Assembly: GCA_030628225.1 (NCBI GenBank)
Contig: DAOVRJ010000100.1
Location: forward strand, 1-8,428
Direction of reading: 5' to 3'
From: Candidatus Zixiibacteriota bacterium
Lineage (GTDB): Bacteria > SM23-81
DNA: 8,428 nucleotides
The notes beneath the pieces were generated by a model that worked only from the letters and a program-made list of their open reading frames with translations, did no database searches and was not told where the DNA came from. The translations under genes were made by a program, and so were the position numbers. Each line of letters starts with the position of its first letter. Within the stretch, counting starts at the first letter, position 1. Positions 1 through 6,250 of the stretch are shown here, in pieces.

Positions 1-31
1 GCTGGAAGACATACGAAAAACTTCTCTGGTA

Positions 32-52
32 GAACAGGCGTCTCGCCTGTTC
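32..52. repeat. Perfect 9-bp-arm palindrome (GAACAGGCG / CGCCTGTTC)
   Basis: Arms at 32-40 and 44-52 pair perfectly around a 3-base loop. On the minus strand it sits in frame in the DUF1684-like remnant and reads GTGETPVL. Short GC-rich hairpins of this general form occur as dispersed palindromic repeats in several bacterial genomes. Dispersal in this genome cannot be tested from one window. No T-run follows on either strand, so it is not a typical intrinsic terminator. Confidence 0.75.
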
Positions 53-54
53 CA

Positions 55-88
55 TTTTCCGCAGGGGCAGGAGCCCCTGCGGGGAAAA
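55..88. repeat. Strong GC-rich hairpin (CCGCAGGGGC / GCCCCTGCGG)
   Basis: Core arms at 59-68 and 73-82 pair over 10 bp around a 4-base loop. Flanking TTTT (55-58) and AAAA (85-88) can extend the stem across a two-base bulge. It lies two bases from the other palindrome (32-52), so the pair forms a composite repeat unit inside the DUF1684-like reading frame. On the minus strand the hairpin is followed by AAAATGG and not by T residues, which argues against a terminator for the yggS transcript. Confidence 0.75.
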
Positions 89-254
89 AGAAAAGCTCAA
101 GTTCAAACCGGAAGTCTGGGTTATAAGGGTAATAGACAACCTCCTTAAAGCTTCTCAAGAGGAATTGGCGATTGCGGATGGTTCAAAAAAAATCTATCTT
201 TCTCTTCTCGCTCTTGTTCAAGACGCGCTTTCCATTCAGGAATCTTTATCATTA

Positions 255-929
255 TTAACATTCTCTTTCGCCGAATAGAGCTGTACCAATTCTCACCATA
301 TTGCTACCTTCCTCTATAGCTATCCTAAATGAATTGGTCATACCCATGGAAAGATATTGCATCTCTACATTGGGCAAACACAGTTTTTTAATTTTCTCAA
401 ATATTTTTCTCGTCACCCGGAAATAAGGCCTTGAATCTTCTGGATTTCCAAAACGTGGACCCATGGTCATTACTCCCATAATTTTTATCTGGGATAAAGA
501 AGAAATTTCCTGTATTAAATCTACAACCTGTTCTGGCATTACCCCAGTTTTTTGTGGCTCTTCACCACTGTTTATTTCCATCAATACGGGCATAATTTTC
601 CCGATTTGTTTACATCTCTTATCAATCTCTTTGGCTAACCTGACTGAATCAATGGTTTCTATCATAGAAAATATATCGACTGCATTCTTAACCTTATTTC
701 TCTGGAGATGGCCTATCATATGCCAATGTACCTGCTGTGCCTTATCACCCAACTGACTACATACAGTTCGAGCTTCCTGCACATAGTTTTCACCTATATT
801 TATAGCACCAGCGTCGATAATCTCTTCTATCTCCTCTGCAATTCTCGTTTTTGCCGCCACTATCAAATCCACATGTTTTGGAATAGACTCTCTTAAGCGT
901 CTATAGTTATCTGAAATTTTACTTTTCAT
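255..929 (-). CDS. yggS: YggS/PLPBP family pyridoxal phosphate homeostasis protein
   Basis: This 224-residue protein matches the YggS/PROSC family, non-enzymatic PLP-binding cytosolic proteins with an alanine-racemase-like TIM barrel that buffer free pyridoxal 5'-phosphate. Visible family marks are LIVAAKTR, with K27 the expected Schiff-base lysine; IGENYVQEA (about 45-53); WHMIGHLQRNK (about 69-79); GVMTMG (about 152-157); and the C-terminal phosphate-binding block LSMGMTNSF ... MVRIGTALFG. Length is normal. The usual Asp after the MS/MT pair is replaced (MTNSF), a mild deviation. The start follows from the family N-terminus, but only four bases separate it from the terminal repeat of a mobile-looking element. 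No Shine-Dalgarno is visible upstream (sequence GACCCCCAAAA-ATG). A DUF1684-like pseudogene begins two bases downstream. AT-rich codon use contrasts with the operon beyond 2274. Confidence 0.93.
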   Translation of the reverse strand: MKSKISDNYRRLRESIPKHVDLIVAAKTRIAEEIEEIIDAGAINIGENYVQEARTVCSQLGDKAQQVHWHMIGHLQRNKVKNAVDIFSMIETIDSVRLAKEIDKRCKQIGKIMPVLMEINSGEEPQKTGVMPEQVVDLIQEISSLSQIKIMGVMTMGPRFGNPEDSRPYFRVTRKIFEKIKKLCLPNVEMQYLSMGMTNSFRIAIEEGSNMVRIGTALFGEREC

Positions 930-932
930 TTT

Positions 933-959
933 TGGGGGTCTTCACAAGAATTTGTGGGT
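933..959 (+). repeat. Left terminal inverted repeat of the element
   Basis: Begins TGGGGGTCTTCACAAG at its outer end and pairs with 1307-1333 in inverted orientation, 25 of 27 bases identical. It lies immediately upstream of the yggS start codon (927-929), so the yggS translation initiation region consists of element sequence. Confidence 0.85.
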
Positions 960-1283
960 CAATTTAGATGTATAGTGAACCATAAGCTTCTATCAAAGAG
1001 CCAAAGCAAACTTTCTGGATTTGTTTCCCCTACAACAATACATGAGGGGAAAACCGCTTGGATACGCGCTCCCAAAAGGTTTGTGCATACGAAATAGAAA
1101 CAACTTAGCCTAACTCTGTGCACAGGACAACCGCAAGGAACCGTCTCTTTTCTGTAAAAAGGCTATACCATACAATAAGGATCAATCTTGATTTCTTCCT
1201 GTTTCTTTCGTCTACCCTGAAAGGAGTTCTTCTTTCTAAAGGTGAAATGCAACAGCCCAATTTATGGGATAACGTTCACACTT

Positions 1284-1555
1284 TCAGCATGTTAGACAAT
1301 CACTACACCCACAAATTCGTGTGACGACCCCCATTTGGACTACTGAGAACAACTTGCAACAATTGTCAAACTTCAGTACTTGGAATGCCTTTCTCATAAA
1401 TTCTTCATAAGTTAGCTGTCTTTCATGTACCTTCTCGCTCCACACGCTCCCCTCTGTCCCACAAAACCAGCAGATATGAAAATTTTCGCTATACTCATAT
1501 GGTCTTTGTTCAAATTCTCACCATTGTCTGTATCAAACGCAACTGACAATTTCAT
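1284..1555 (-). pseudogene. Broken gene fragment of unknown family, cut by the element
   Basis: An ATG at 1553-1555 overlaps the methyltransferase stop as ATGA, implying former translational coupling. Its frame reads MKLSVAFDTDNGENLNKDHM and stops at 1412-1414 (47 codons). A different frame of the same strand is open from 1517 and looks more protein-like: EFEQRPYEYSENFHICWFCG, then TEGSVWSEKVHERQLTYEEF, then MRKAFQVLKFDNCC. It enters the terminal repeat at 1333 and stops at 1284-1286 inside the element. The simplest reading is one gene with a frameshift near 1515-1520, then truncated at its 3' end by the element. The first 20 residues weakly recall NifX/NifB-type N-termini, and CWFC is a possible metal-binding pair. 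I do not recognise the family. Confidence 0.5.
1307..1333 (-). repeat. Right terminal inverted repeat of the element
   Basis: Reverse complement begins TGGGGGTCGTCACACG. It differs from the left repeat only at the ninth and fifteenth bases. It forms the boundary of the protein-like reading frame that ends here, consistent with insertion into or next to that gene. Confidence 0.85.
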
Positions 1556-2130
1556 TTTCTATTTACTTTTGCAAAATTCAAAATGATTCCCTTATCGTAT
1601 TTATCATCATGAATCAATTTATTAAATATTTGCTGCTCAAAACAAAAGTTTGCACTTTCTATCTCTTTCATAATAGTTTCTAATTTCATCTCTGAGAAAT
1701 TCCATAGCGGTTCATCTGATTTACAGTGCTTCGGATACACTGAAAGAAGCCCGCCAATTTTTAAAATTTCATAGATTTCTTTATATACTTCTCTCCTTTT
1801 TTCCGTTTCCATGTAATGCAAAACATCATACAGCAAGATAACATCAACCGGCTCGTTCTGCAGATAATTTTTTAACTCTTTTAACGTCTCTACGGGCACT
1901 ACGTTTTCGAGATCCAGCGACCTGGCCATCTGCATCAATTGAGCTAAAACTTCTCTGTCTTTGTCTACTGCAAATATTTTGCCTTCCTTTCCCACTATTT
2001 TTGCAACTGGAATTGTGTAATTACCAGCTCCACAGCCAAAATCCACCAGGACTTGGCCCTTCTTAACGCCTACTTTCGTTAAAAATCCTTCACCTTCTCC
2101 GTTTAACCACCTCTTAACATCATCCCCCAT
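1552..2130 (-). CDS. Class I SAM-dependent methyltransferase (AT-rich)
   Basis: A 192-residue single-domain Rossmann methyltransferase. Motif I is VLVDFGCGAGNYTIPVA (about 27-43), where the G-x-G-x-G loop binds S-adenosylmethionine. The acidic residue after strand 2 is D56 in IFAVDKD. VDVILLYDVLHYM (about 95-107) fits motif IV, and the LKIGGLLSVYPKH segment is the usual post-motif strand and turn. The fold resembles UbiE/ArsM-like enzymes but lacks the cysteines expected for arsenite methylation, so the substrate is unknown. The ATG at 2128-2130 has only a weak AAAAGG two bases upstream. The stop overlaps the start of the broken gene downstream as ATGA. Codon use is strongly AT-rich, unlike the second methyltransferase at 2274-2954, so this is not a recent duplicate of it. 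Confidence 0.88.
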   Translation of the reverse strand: MGDDVKRWLNGEGEGFLTKVGVKKGQVLVDFGCGAGNYTIPVAKIVGKEGKIFAVDKDREVLAQLMQMARSLDLENVVPVETLKELKNYLQNEPVDVILLYDVLHYMETEKRREVYKEIYEILKIGGLLSVYPKHCKSDEPLWNFSEMKLETIMKEIESANFCFEQQIFNKLIHDDKYDKGIILNFAKVNRK

Positions 2131-2273
2131 AACCTTTTCTCGCTTAGATCGTTGAATAAATGTAGAAAAGACAAGTTCCTAGGATGCCGCGATAGATCGC
2201 AGATGCTGAACGAAAACGAGAAACTCCTCATATGGCTCCGCACCACTCATTGTAAACTCCAAAATACACAAAA
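2131..2273. other. Intergenic junction between GC-rich operon and AT-rich block
   Basis: These 143 bases separate two methyltransferase genes and mark the change in base composition. On the minus strand a 23-codon frame (2179-2250, starting MSGAEPYEEFLVF) can be read, with no recognisable family and no Shine-Dalgarno; it could be a gene remnant or chance. I see no hairpin with a T-run to end the operon and no convincing -10/-35 pair for the AT-rich methyltransferase. Confidence 0.4.
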
Positions 2274-2954
2274 CTATCCGGCGAGACCAGTTCGTTTTTT
2301 CAGCTCCACGGCCACGGCATAAAAAGCGCCCAGAGGAATCCGCCTAACTGGGCCTCTTCCCCAGGGAGCAACCCTCAACGAGACGGGGACACCTGCCTGA
2401 CGCGCCACCCGGCGGATCATGGCACACAGGACTGGCGCCGAGTAGAAACGGGTCTGGGAGAAGATCGTCGGCCGGAATATCGCCCGTATCCTGCGGGAAA
2501 GAGCCAGGGGGCTCAAGGAGTTCAAGACACCCAGCACAACTCTCTCCCTGCTCACCCGCATGGCCTCCGCCAGGGCCATCTCGGGATGTGCGGTGGACTC
2601 CAGGGTGGTGATCATGGCCGAAACAGGGAAGCTTTTATCCGCAAAGGGAAGCTTTTCGGCTTCTCCCCGGCAGTAGAAGATCCCATTTCCGGAGAGCTCC
2701 CTGGCCCGGACCAGCATCCGTTCCTCCAGGTCCAGACCCCAGACTTCCCAGCCCAGCTCCCGGAACCATCGGGTGAAATGGCCCGTCCCACAGCCGATAT
2801 CCAGCAGGCGGCCTCCCCGCACCGGGCCGAGAAGCCCGGCTATGAGATCCTTCTCCAGCGCGTCGTACTTTTTCCCCGGGGGCGTTCGATACCACGCCTC
2901 ATAGCTTTCGGCCACATTTGCCCAGTTGGGCTGTGCCTTCGCCACCGACCTCAA
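2274..2954 (-). CDS. Class I SAM-dependent methyltransferase, last gene of the operon
   Basis: A 226-residue protein opening with a segment common in this family, ESYEAWYRTPPGKKYDALEK. Motif I is LLDIGCGTGHFTRWF (about 50-64), the acidic strand-2 residue is D75 in VWGLDLEERM, and GEAEKLPFADKSFPV (about 97-111) is the motif II/III region. The C-terminal third is basic (many Arg) and has no membrane segment. The frame opens with TTG at 2952-2954, overlapping the upstream ATPase stop as TTGA, with GCGGGGGA just upstream as a possible ribosome site; a GTG three codons later is an alternative. The overlap argues for coupled translation with the Fe-S ATPases. Substrate is unknown; similar methyltransferases are, as I recall, frequent neighbours of MinD-type ferredoxin ATPases in anaerobes. 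Confidence 0.88.
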   Translation of the reverse strand: MRSVAKAQPNWANVAESYEAWYRTPPGKKYDALEKDLIAGLLGPVRGGRLLDIGCGTGHFTRWFRELGWEVWGLDLEERMLVRARELSGNGIFYCRGEAEKLPFADKSFPVSAMITTLESTAHPEMALAEAMRVSRERVVLGVLNSLSPLALSRRIRAIFRPTIFSQTRFYSAPVLCAMIRRVARQAGVPVSLRVAPWGRGPVRRIPLGAFYAVAVELKKRTGLAG

Positions 2955-3817
2955 TCCCCCGCCAGGGCATAACTGATCTGACGCCAGAGCTTCTCGATCT
3001 CCTTGGCCACCAGCCCGCTGGAGTACTCCACCACCGTCTTACCCTGCACCATGGCCTTGGTAACCACCGTATCATATGGAATTCTGCCCATCAGCTTCAG
3101 CCGGCGCTGTTGACAAAAGGTCTCCACCTGGGCGGTCAGCTGCTCATTGATATCGAATTTATTAACGCAGATGAATGTCGGGATCTGAAAATGACCGGCC
3201 AGGTCCACCACCCTCTTCATGTCGTGAATCCCCGACAGCGTCGGCTCCGTCACCACCAGCACGGCGCTGGCGCCGGTGATCGATGAGATCACCGGACAAC
3301 CGATCCCCGGAGCCCCATCTGCCAGGATCAGATCCGATCCATCCTCCTGGGCCAGCAACTTGGCATTCTGGCGAACCAGAGCAACCAGCTTGCCCGAATT
3401 CTCCTCGGCGATGCCCAGCTTGGCATGCACCAGCGTGCCGAAGCGAGTATCGGAGATGAACCACTCGCCGGAGAGGTTTTCACGCAACTCTATGGCCTGC
3501 TCCGGGCAGAAGTGAACGCAGACCCCGCAGCCCTCACAGGCTATCTTATCCACCACATAATCTTCGGAGATGGCCTGGTAGCGGCACACTTCCCGGCACT
3601 TGCCACACTGCGTGCAACACTCAGCATCGATAACCGCCGATTTGCCGCTGCGAAATTCCTCCCTGTGTCTGATATGCGGTTCCAGGAGAAGGTGCAGGTC
3701 GGCGGCGTCCACATCACAGTCGGCCATCACTTTGTTCTTGGCCAGTGCGGCGAAAGAGGCAACGATGCTGGTCTTGCCAGCTCCACCCTTGCCGCTGATA
3801 ACTACCAACTCCTTCAC
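2951..3817 (-). CDS. NBP35/MinD-type P-loop ATPase with two 4Fe-4S motifs (second of pair)
   Basis: A 288-residue cytosolic SIMIBI-class ATPase. The deviant Walker A is SGKGGAGKTS (8-17), with signature lysine K10 and P-loop lysine K15. CDVDAADL (34-41) is the A' region. A ferredoxin-like insert follows, with Cys at 68, 71, 74, 78 and at 94, 97, 100, 104, enough for two 4Fe-4S clusters. Switch II is DGAPGIGCPV (167-176), with a Cys in the position that follows the loop. VVTEPTLSG and the base-recognition segment CVNKFDIN (about 217-224) complete the fold. The family includes the paired ATPases encoded in ORP operons of sulfate reducers, thought to help assemble metal clusters. It overlaps the upstream paralogue by 4 bp (ATGA), and the two probably act as a heterodimer. 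The exact cluster substrate is not shown by sequence. Confidence 0.93.
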   Translation of the reverse strand: MKELVVISGKGGAGKTSIVASFAALAKNKVMADCDVDAADLHLLLEPHIRHREEFRSGKSAVIDAECCTQCGKCREVCRYQAISEDYVVDKIACEGCGVCVHFCPEQAIELRENLSGEWFISDTRFGTLVHAKLGIAEENSGKLVALVRQNAKLLAQEDGSDLILADGAPGIGCPVISSITGASAVLVVTEPTLSGIHDMKRVVDLAGHFQIPTFICVNKFDINEQLTAQVETFCQQRRLKLMGRIPYDTVVTKAMVQGKTVVEYSSGLVAKEIEKLWRQISYALAGD

Positions 3818-4677
3818 GCTTTCACCTCCTCAGACGCAGACATGGTCTCGATCTTATCCATAAGCATCTGGAATTTGTCCTCATACTCCGGCGCCACATC
3901 CAGAATCAACTGTCCCCGGGAATATCCCCGGGCAATTCTCCGGTCATCGGGAATCTCCATCAGCAGGTCAATTCCCTCCTGGCGGCAATACTCAACTACC
4001 TTTCGGTCACCGACATCGGCGCGGTTGATGATCACCGCATGAGGAAGCTCCAGGGCTCGCACCATGCCCACGGCCAGCACCAGGTCATTGAGCCCGAAGG
4101 GCGTTGGCTCGGTGACCAGAATGCAGATGTCGCTGCCCCTGATGGCCTCGATGACCGGGCAGGAGGTCCCCGGCGGAGCATCGATAATGCTGGTACCCTG
4201 ATGGGAAACGCGCTCCTTGACCTCTCTGATCAAGGGTGGAGACATGGCCTCTCCTACTCGGAGACGGCCATGGACGAACTGAATTTCGTCGGCCCGTCCC
4301 TGCTCGATAACCCCGATCTCCCGCGGCGTTTCACAAATGGCTCCCTCAGGGCAGACCAGGGTACATCCGCCGCATCCATGACACAGCTCGGGAAAAGTGA
4401 GCACCTTCTCCTTGATGCACACGATGGCGCTGAACTCGCAGATCTGGCCGCACTGGCCGCAACCGGTGCATTTCTGCTCGTCAACCTGTGGGACCGGCAA
4501 ACTAACCGTCTCTGTCGTTTCGATAATGGGCTTGAGGAACAGGTGACAGTTCGGCTCCTCTACATCGCAGTCCAGTAACTGAACCTGCTGACCTTTTCTG
4601 GCCAAATTCATGGCCAGGTTTGTGGCCAGGGTCGTCTTTCCCGTGCCTCCCTTTCCGGAGGCGATGGCTATGATCAT
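3814..4677 (-). CDS. NBP35/MinD-type P-loop ATPase with two 4Fe-4S motifs (first of pair)
   Basis: A 287-residue paralogue of the next gene with the same architecture. Walker A is SGKGGTGKTT (7-16), with K10 and K14. CDVEEPNCHLFL (37-48) is the A' region and carries an extra Cys pair. Ferredoxin-type Cys sit at 70, 73, 76, 80 and at 99, 102, 105, 109. Switch II is DAPPGTSCPV (166-175), and VTEPTPFGLND (188-198) and INRADVGD (217-224) follow. Hydrolysis of ATP coupled to Fe-S cluster transfer or cluster-protein maturation is the expected role for the family. The start at 4675-4677 has GAGGGG about ten bases upstream; an upstream alternative is not needed. It ends inside the start codon of the partner ATPase. 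The two paralogues differ enough to be an old duplication and not a recent one. Confidence 0.94.
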   Translation of the reverse strand: MIIAIASGKGGTGKTTLATNLAMNLARKGQQVQLLDCDVEEPNCHLFLKPIIETTETVSLPVPQVDEQKCTGCGQCGQICEFSAIVCIKEKVLTFPELCHGCGGCTLVCPEGAICETPREIGVIEQGRADEIQFVHGRLRVGEAMSPPLIREVKERVSHQGTSIIDAPPGTSCPVIEAIRGSDICILVTEPTPFGLNDLVLAVGMVRALELPHAVIINRADVGDRKVVEYCRQEGIDLLMEIPDDRRIARGYSRGQLILDVAPEYEDKFQMLMDKIETMSASEEVKA

Positions 4678-4732
4678 ATCGCAAAACCCCTCATATTAAA
4701 AGGACCCGAAATCCATGCCACAGGCCAAACCA

Positions 4733-5530
4733 TCAACGCTTCAGGGTGATGACCTGGCCGACCCCGTTCTGGATGTAATTCTCCCCGTATGCCTCCCGGA
4801 ACATCTTTATAGCCTCTGGGCCGGTGCAATGGCAGGGGGAAACCTTGACCACACCCAGGTCCTGAAACTTATCCAGAATTTCGCCAACCCGCTGGCGAAA
4901 GGCTCCGCAAAGGTGAAATCCTCCCATCACTAAATAAGCAGATCCCTCCCCGATCTCACAGCCTCTCTCGATCACCCCGGTGATGCCCGGATGGGCACAG
5001 CCGGTGATGATGGCCAGTCCCTGGCCGGTTTTCAGGACGAGGGCCTGCTCGGGGATGACGTTGCCCATCTGCCCTGTCAAAAAAGCCCCCTGACAGATCT
5101 GTTCAGACTCCCTTATAACCACCAACTGGGCTCCCGCATCCGTCACCTTTCGTTTAAGAGACCTGGGAGAGGAATCCAGTAAATATACCTCTACCTGGCG
5201 GTTCAATCCGAGAAAATCGGCCAGCCCACCTGTGTGATCGCCGTGAAGGTGCGAGAGGACCACCACCTGGACTAGCTAGGGATCCAGACCCAGTTGCTCC
5301 ATGTTGGCCAACAGGATATCCCCATCTGCTCCCGTGTCGAAGAGAATGGTCTTCTCCAGCCCCTGAACCATGCAGGAAAATCCCCAGGAGGGCGTCAATC
5401 CCTCTATGAAGGCGTTGTTATCGTAGACGGTTGTGATGGTAATGACGTCCCTCTCGGTGCCCTCTCCAGACAGACCTCCAGCAAGAACCAACAACATCAT
5501 GCCCAGGCACGAAATCGCCAGCCGAAGCAT
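4733..5530 (-). pseudogene. Metallo-beta-lactamase-fold hydrolase interrupted by in-frame TAG
   Basis: One reading frame of 266 codons with an amber codon at 5276-5278 (codon 85) and no other disruption. The 84 N-terminal residues hold a hydrophobic leader (MLRLAISCLGMMLLVLAGG), then TTVYDNNAF and TILFDTGAD. The rest restarts with VVLSHLHGDHTGG, the H-x-H-x-D-H metal site, followed by GCAHPGI and the late histidine in VSPCHCTG. This fits COG1237-type hydrolases (dihydropterin-ribofuranosylaminobenzene phosphate synthase-like), here probably exported. The ATG at 5528-5530 is set by AAGGAG (5538-5543); an ATG further upstream lacks this. Related proteins usually have a Lys or Glu where the TAG stands. 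TAG is also the ordinary stop of at least five neighbouring genes, so routine readthrough is unlikely; nonsense mutation or sequencing error is the simplest view. A GTG at 5264-5266 could restart a leaderless fragment but has no clear ribosome site. Confidence 0.82.
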
Positions 5531-5537
5531 CCCCAAA

Positions 5538-5543
5538 CTCCTT
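5538..5543 (-). promoter_or_regulatory. Shine-Dalgarno that decides the MBL start
   Basis: AAGGAG seven bases upstream of the ATG at 5528-5530. It favours this start over an ATG 18 codons further upstream and places the hydrophobic leader right at the N-terminus. Confidence 0.75.
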
Positions 5544-5590
5544 CCCAAACCTCTGTCAGTGCTTGAAGCAAACTCCGGATACACTGGGAA

Positions 5591-6232
5591 CTATTTTCCC
5601 TTCTCCATCTTGGAGATTCGCTCCTGAATCTCCTTGAGCTGTTCCATCATTCCCTGGGCCTGGTCCTTCAGCATGCTCAGCTCCTGATCCTTGGTCATCT
5701 GGGGAGCAGGACCTCCCCCAGGAGCCCCGGCCATCCCGGCGCCCATCCCTCTTCCCATGCCCCGACCCATACCCATACCCCTTCCCATACCCATGCCCCG
5801 ACCCATACCGGGACCGGGCATCATCTGCTGGGGAGATCGAGGGGTAGCTTGCTGGCCCGCTGCATCGCCGGCCATGCCAAATTTGCTGTCCACATTGGGC
5901 CCGGTGGCTGCTGAGAAAGCTCCGGCCTTGAACTGCTCCACGGCATTCTTGACCGGACCGCTGACCCCGATGATCACCTGAATTCCGGCAGCGCCGAAAG
6001 TCTGAAAAGCGTTGGGACCGCAATTACCCGTCAACACCGTCTGGACTCCCCGCTGGGCCAGAAACTGAGCCGATTGGATTCCAGCACCTCCCCCAAGGGC
6101 AATGTTGGGATTCTCAATGGCCTCAAACTCCATGGTGTCGGGATCGACGACCAGAAAATAAGCACAACGGCCAAATCGGGCCTCCACCTGGTCATCAAGG
6201 GTGGGGCCTGTGGATGTCAGGGCAATCTTCAT
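5591..6232 (-). CDS. NifX/ORP-like metallocluster protein with Gly-Met-Arg repeat and DUF5320-like tail
   Basis: 213 residues in three parts. Residues 1-115 are a NifB/NifX-type dinitrogenase cofactor domain: MKIALTSTGPTLDD at the start, ARFGRCAYFLVVD (18-30), and the ORP-type signature LTGNCGPNAFQTFGAAGI (67-84) with C71. Proteins of this family bind or carry Fe-Mo or Mo-Cu-S clusters. Residues 140-176 are low complexity, GPGMGRGMGMGRGMGMGRGM and similar, with Met, Arg and Gly alternating. Residues 177-213 are a predicted coiled coil beginning APQMTKDQELSMLKDQA, closely like the tail of the DUF5320-like protein at 6528-6896. AGAGGGG lies about seven bases before the ATG. Gap to the FmdB gene is 18 bp and to the MBL gene 60 bp. 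Related NifX/ORP proteins are normally about 110-120 residues, so the C-terminal 95 are an addition. Confidence 0.9.
   Translation of the reverse strand: MKIALTSTGPTLDDQVEARFGRCAYFLVVDPDTMEFEAIENPNIALGGGAGIQSAQFLAQRGVQTVLTGNCGPNAFQTFGAAGIQVIIGVSGPVKNAVEQFKAGAFSAATGPNVDSKFGMAGDAAGQQATPRSPQQMMPGPGMGRGMGMGRGMGMGRGMGRGMGAGMAGAPGGGPAPQMTKDQELSMLKDQAQGMMEQLKEIQERISKMEKGK
5757..5808. repeat. Imperfect tandem repeat coding for Gly-Met-Arg tract
   Basis: The 16-base string ATGCCCCGACCCATAC occurs exactly at 5757-5772 and again at 5793-5808, 36 bases apart. Between and around it are degenerate CCCATACC units. The 36-base step equals 12 codons, and the products are the GMGRGMGMGRGM repeats of the NifX-like protein. 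Such tracts can change length by replication slippage. Confidence 0.8.
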
Positions 6233-6250
6233 GAAATGTCCCCTCTTTTT

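Larger units (their letters stand above)
1..252 (-). pseudogene. Frameshifted DUF1684-like gene, 3' end outside window
   Basis: An ATG at 250-252 lies two bases after the yggS stop. The first frame reads MIKIPEWKARLEQEREEKD, then RFFLNHPQSPIPLE, and stops at a TAA (145-147) after 35 codons. Shifting by one base near 150-156 recovers a clearly protein-like continuation, SFKEVVYYPYNPDFRFELEL, that stays open to the window edge. The pattern of W, E-K-D-x-FF, N-H-P-x-SP, then F-K-x-x-x-YYPYNPDFRFEL matches, from memory, the N-terminal part of short DUF1684 proteins, whose function is unknown. A one-base indel therefore breaks the gene, unless it is a sequencing error. After the conserved block the frame runs through two palindromic repeats (32-52 and 55-88), encoding PAGAPAPAENGTGETPVLP, which looks inserted and not native. 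Family assignment is by eye. Confidence 0.6.
933..1333. mobile_element. MITE-like element or IS remnant with 27-bp terminal inverted repeats
   Basis: Positions 933-959 and 1307-1333 are imperfect inverted repeats, identical at 25 of 27 positions (mismatches at 941 and 947). Both ends start TGGGGGTC at the outer tip and contain the partly palindromic GAATTTGTGGGT at the inner end. The roughly 400-bp interior has no convincing transposase reading frame on either strand; the only open frame over 60 codons is a 68-codon plus-strand frame with no recognisable features. This is the layout of a non-autonomous MITE or an internally deleted insertion sequence. The GGGTCTTCACA-type end recalls ISL3-family termini from memory, a tentative attribution. 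I could not find an unambiguous target-site duplication: bases outside the two ends share only ATTT-like runs. One end touches the yggS start codon and the other ends a broken gene. Confidence 0.75.

Noticed and set aside
55-88. Hairpin as intrinsic terminator after yggS
   Set aside because: No T-run on the 3' side of either strand, and it lies within the reading frame of the downstream gene remnant.
1118-1324. 68-codon plus-strand frame inside the MITE-like element
   Set aside because: No ribosome site, no recognisable motif, and it ends inside the terminal repeat; likely chance.
920-1345. Target-site duplication flanking the element
   Set aside because: Outside bases (TCATTTTT on the left, ATTTGGAC on the right) share only a short AT run; no convincing direct repeat.
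2131-2273. Terminator or promoter between the two methyltransferases
   Set aside because: No stem with T-run and no convincing -35/-10 pair could be found by eye.
3425-4042. 205-codon plus-strand open frame across the two ATPase genes
   Set aside because: Shadow of strongly conserved minus-strand ATPase coding sequence; no start signal or family features.
5276-5278. Pyrrolysine or other programmed readthrough of the amber codon
   Set aside because: TAG ends at least five other genes in the window, and the position is not a catalytic residue; kept only as a test within the finding.
5751-5815. Short regularly spaced repeats as a possible CRISPR
   Set aside because: Repeats lie in a coding frame and give GMGRGM units; spacing and spacer uniqueness do not fit an array.
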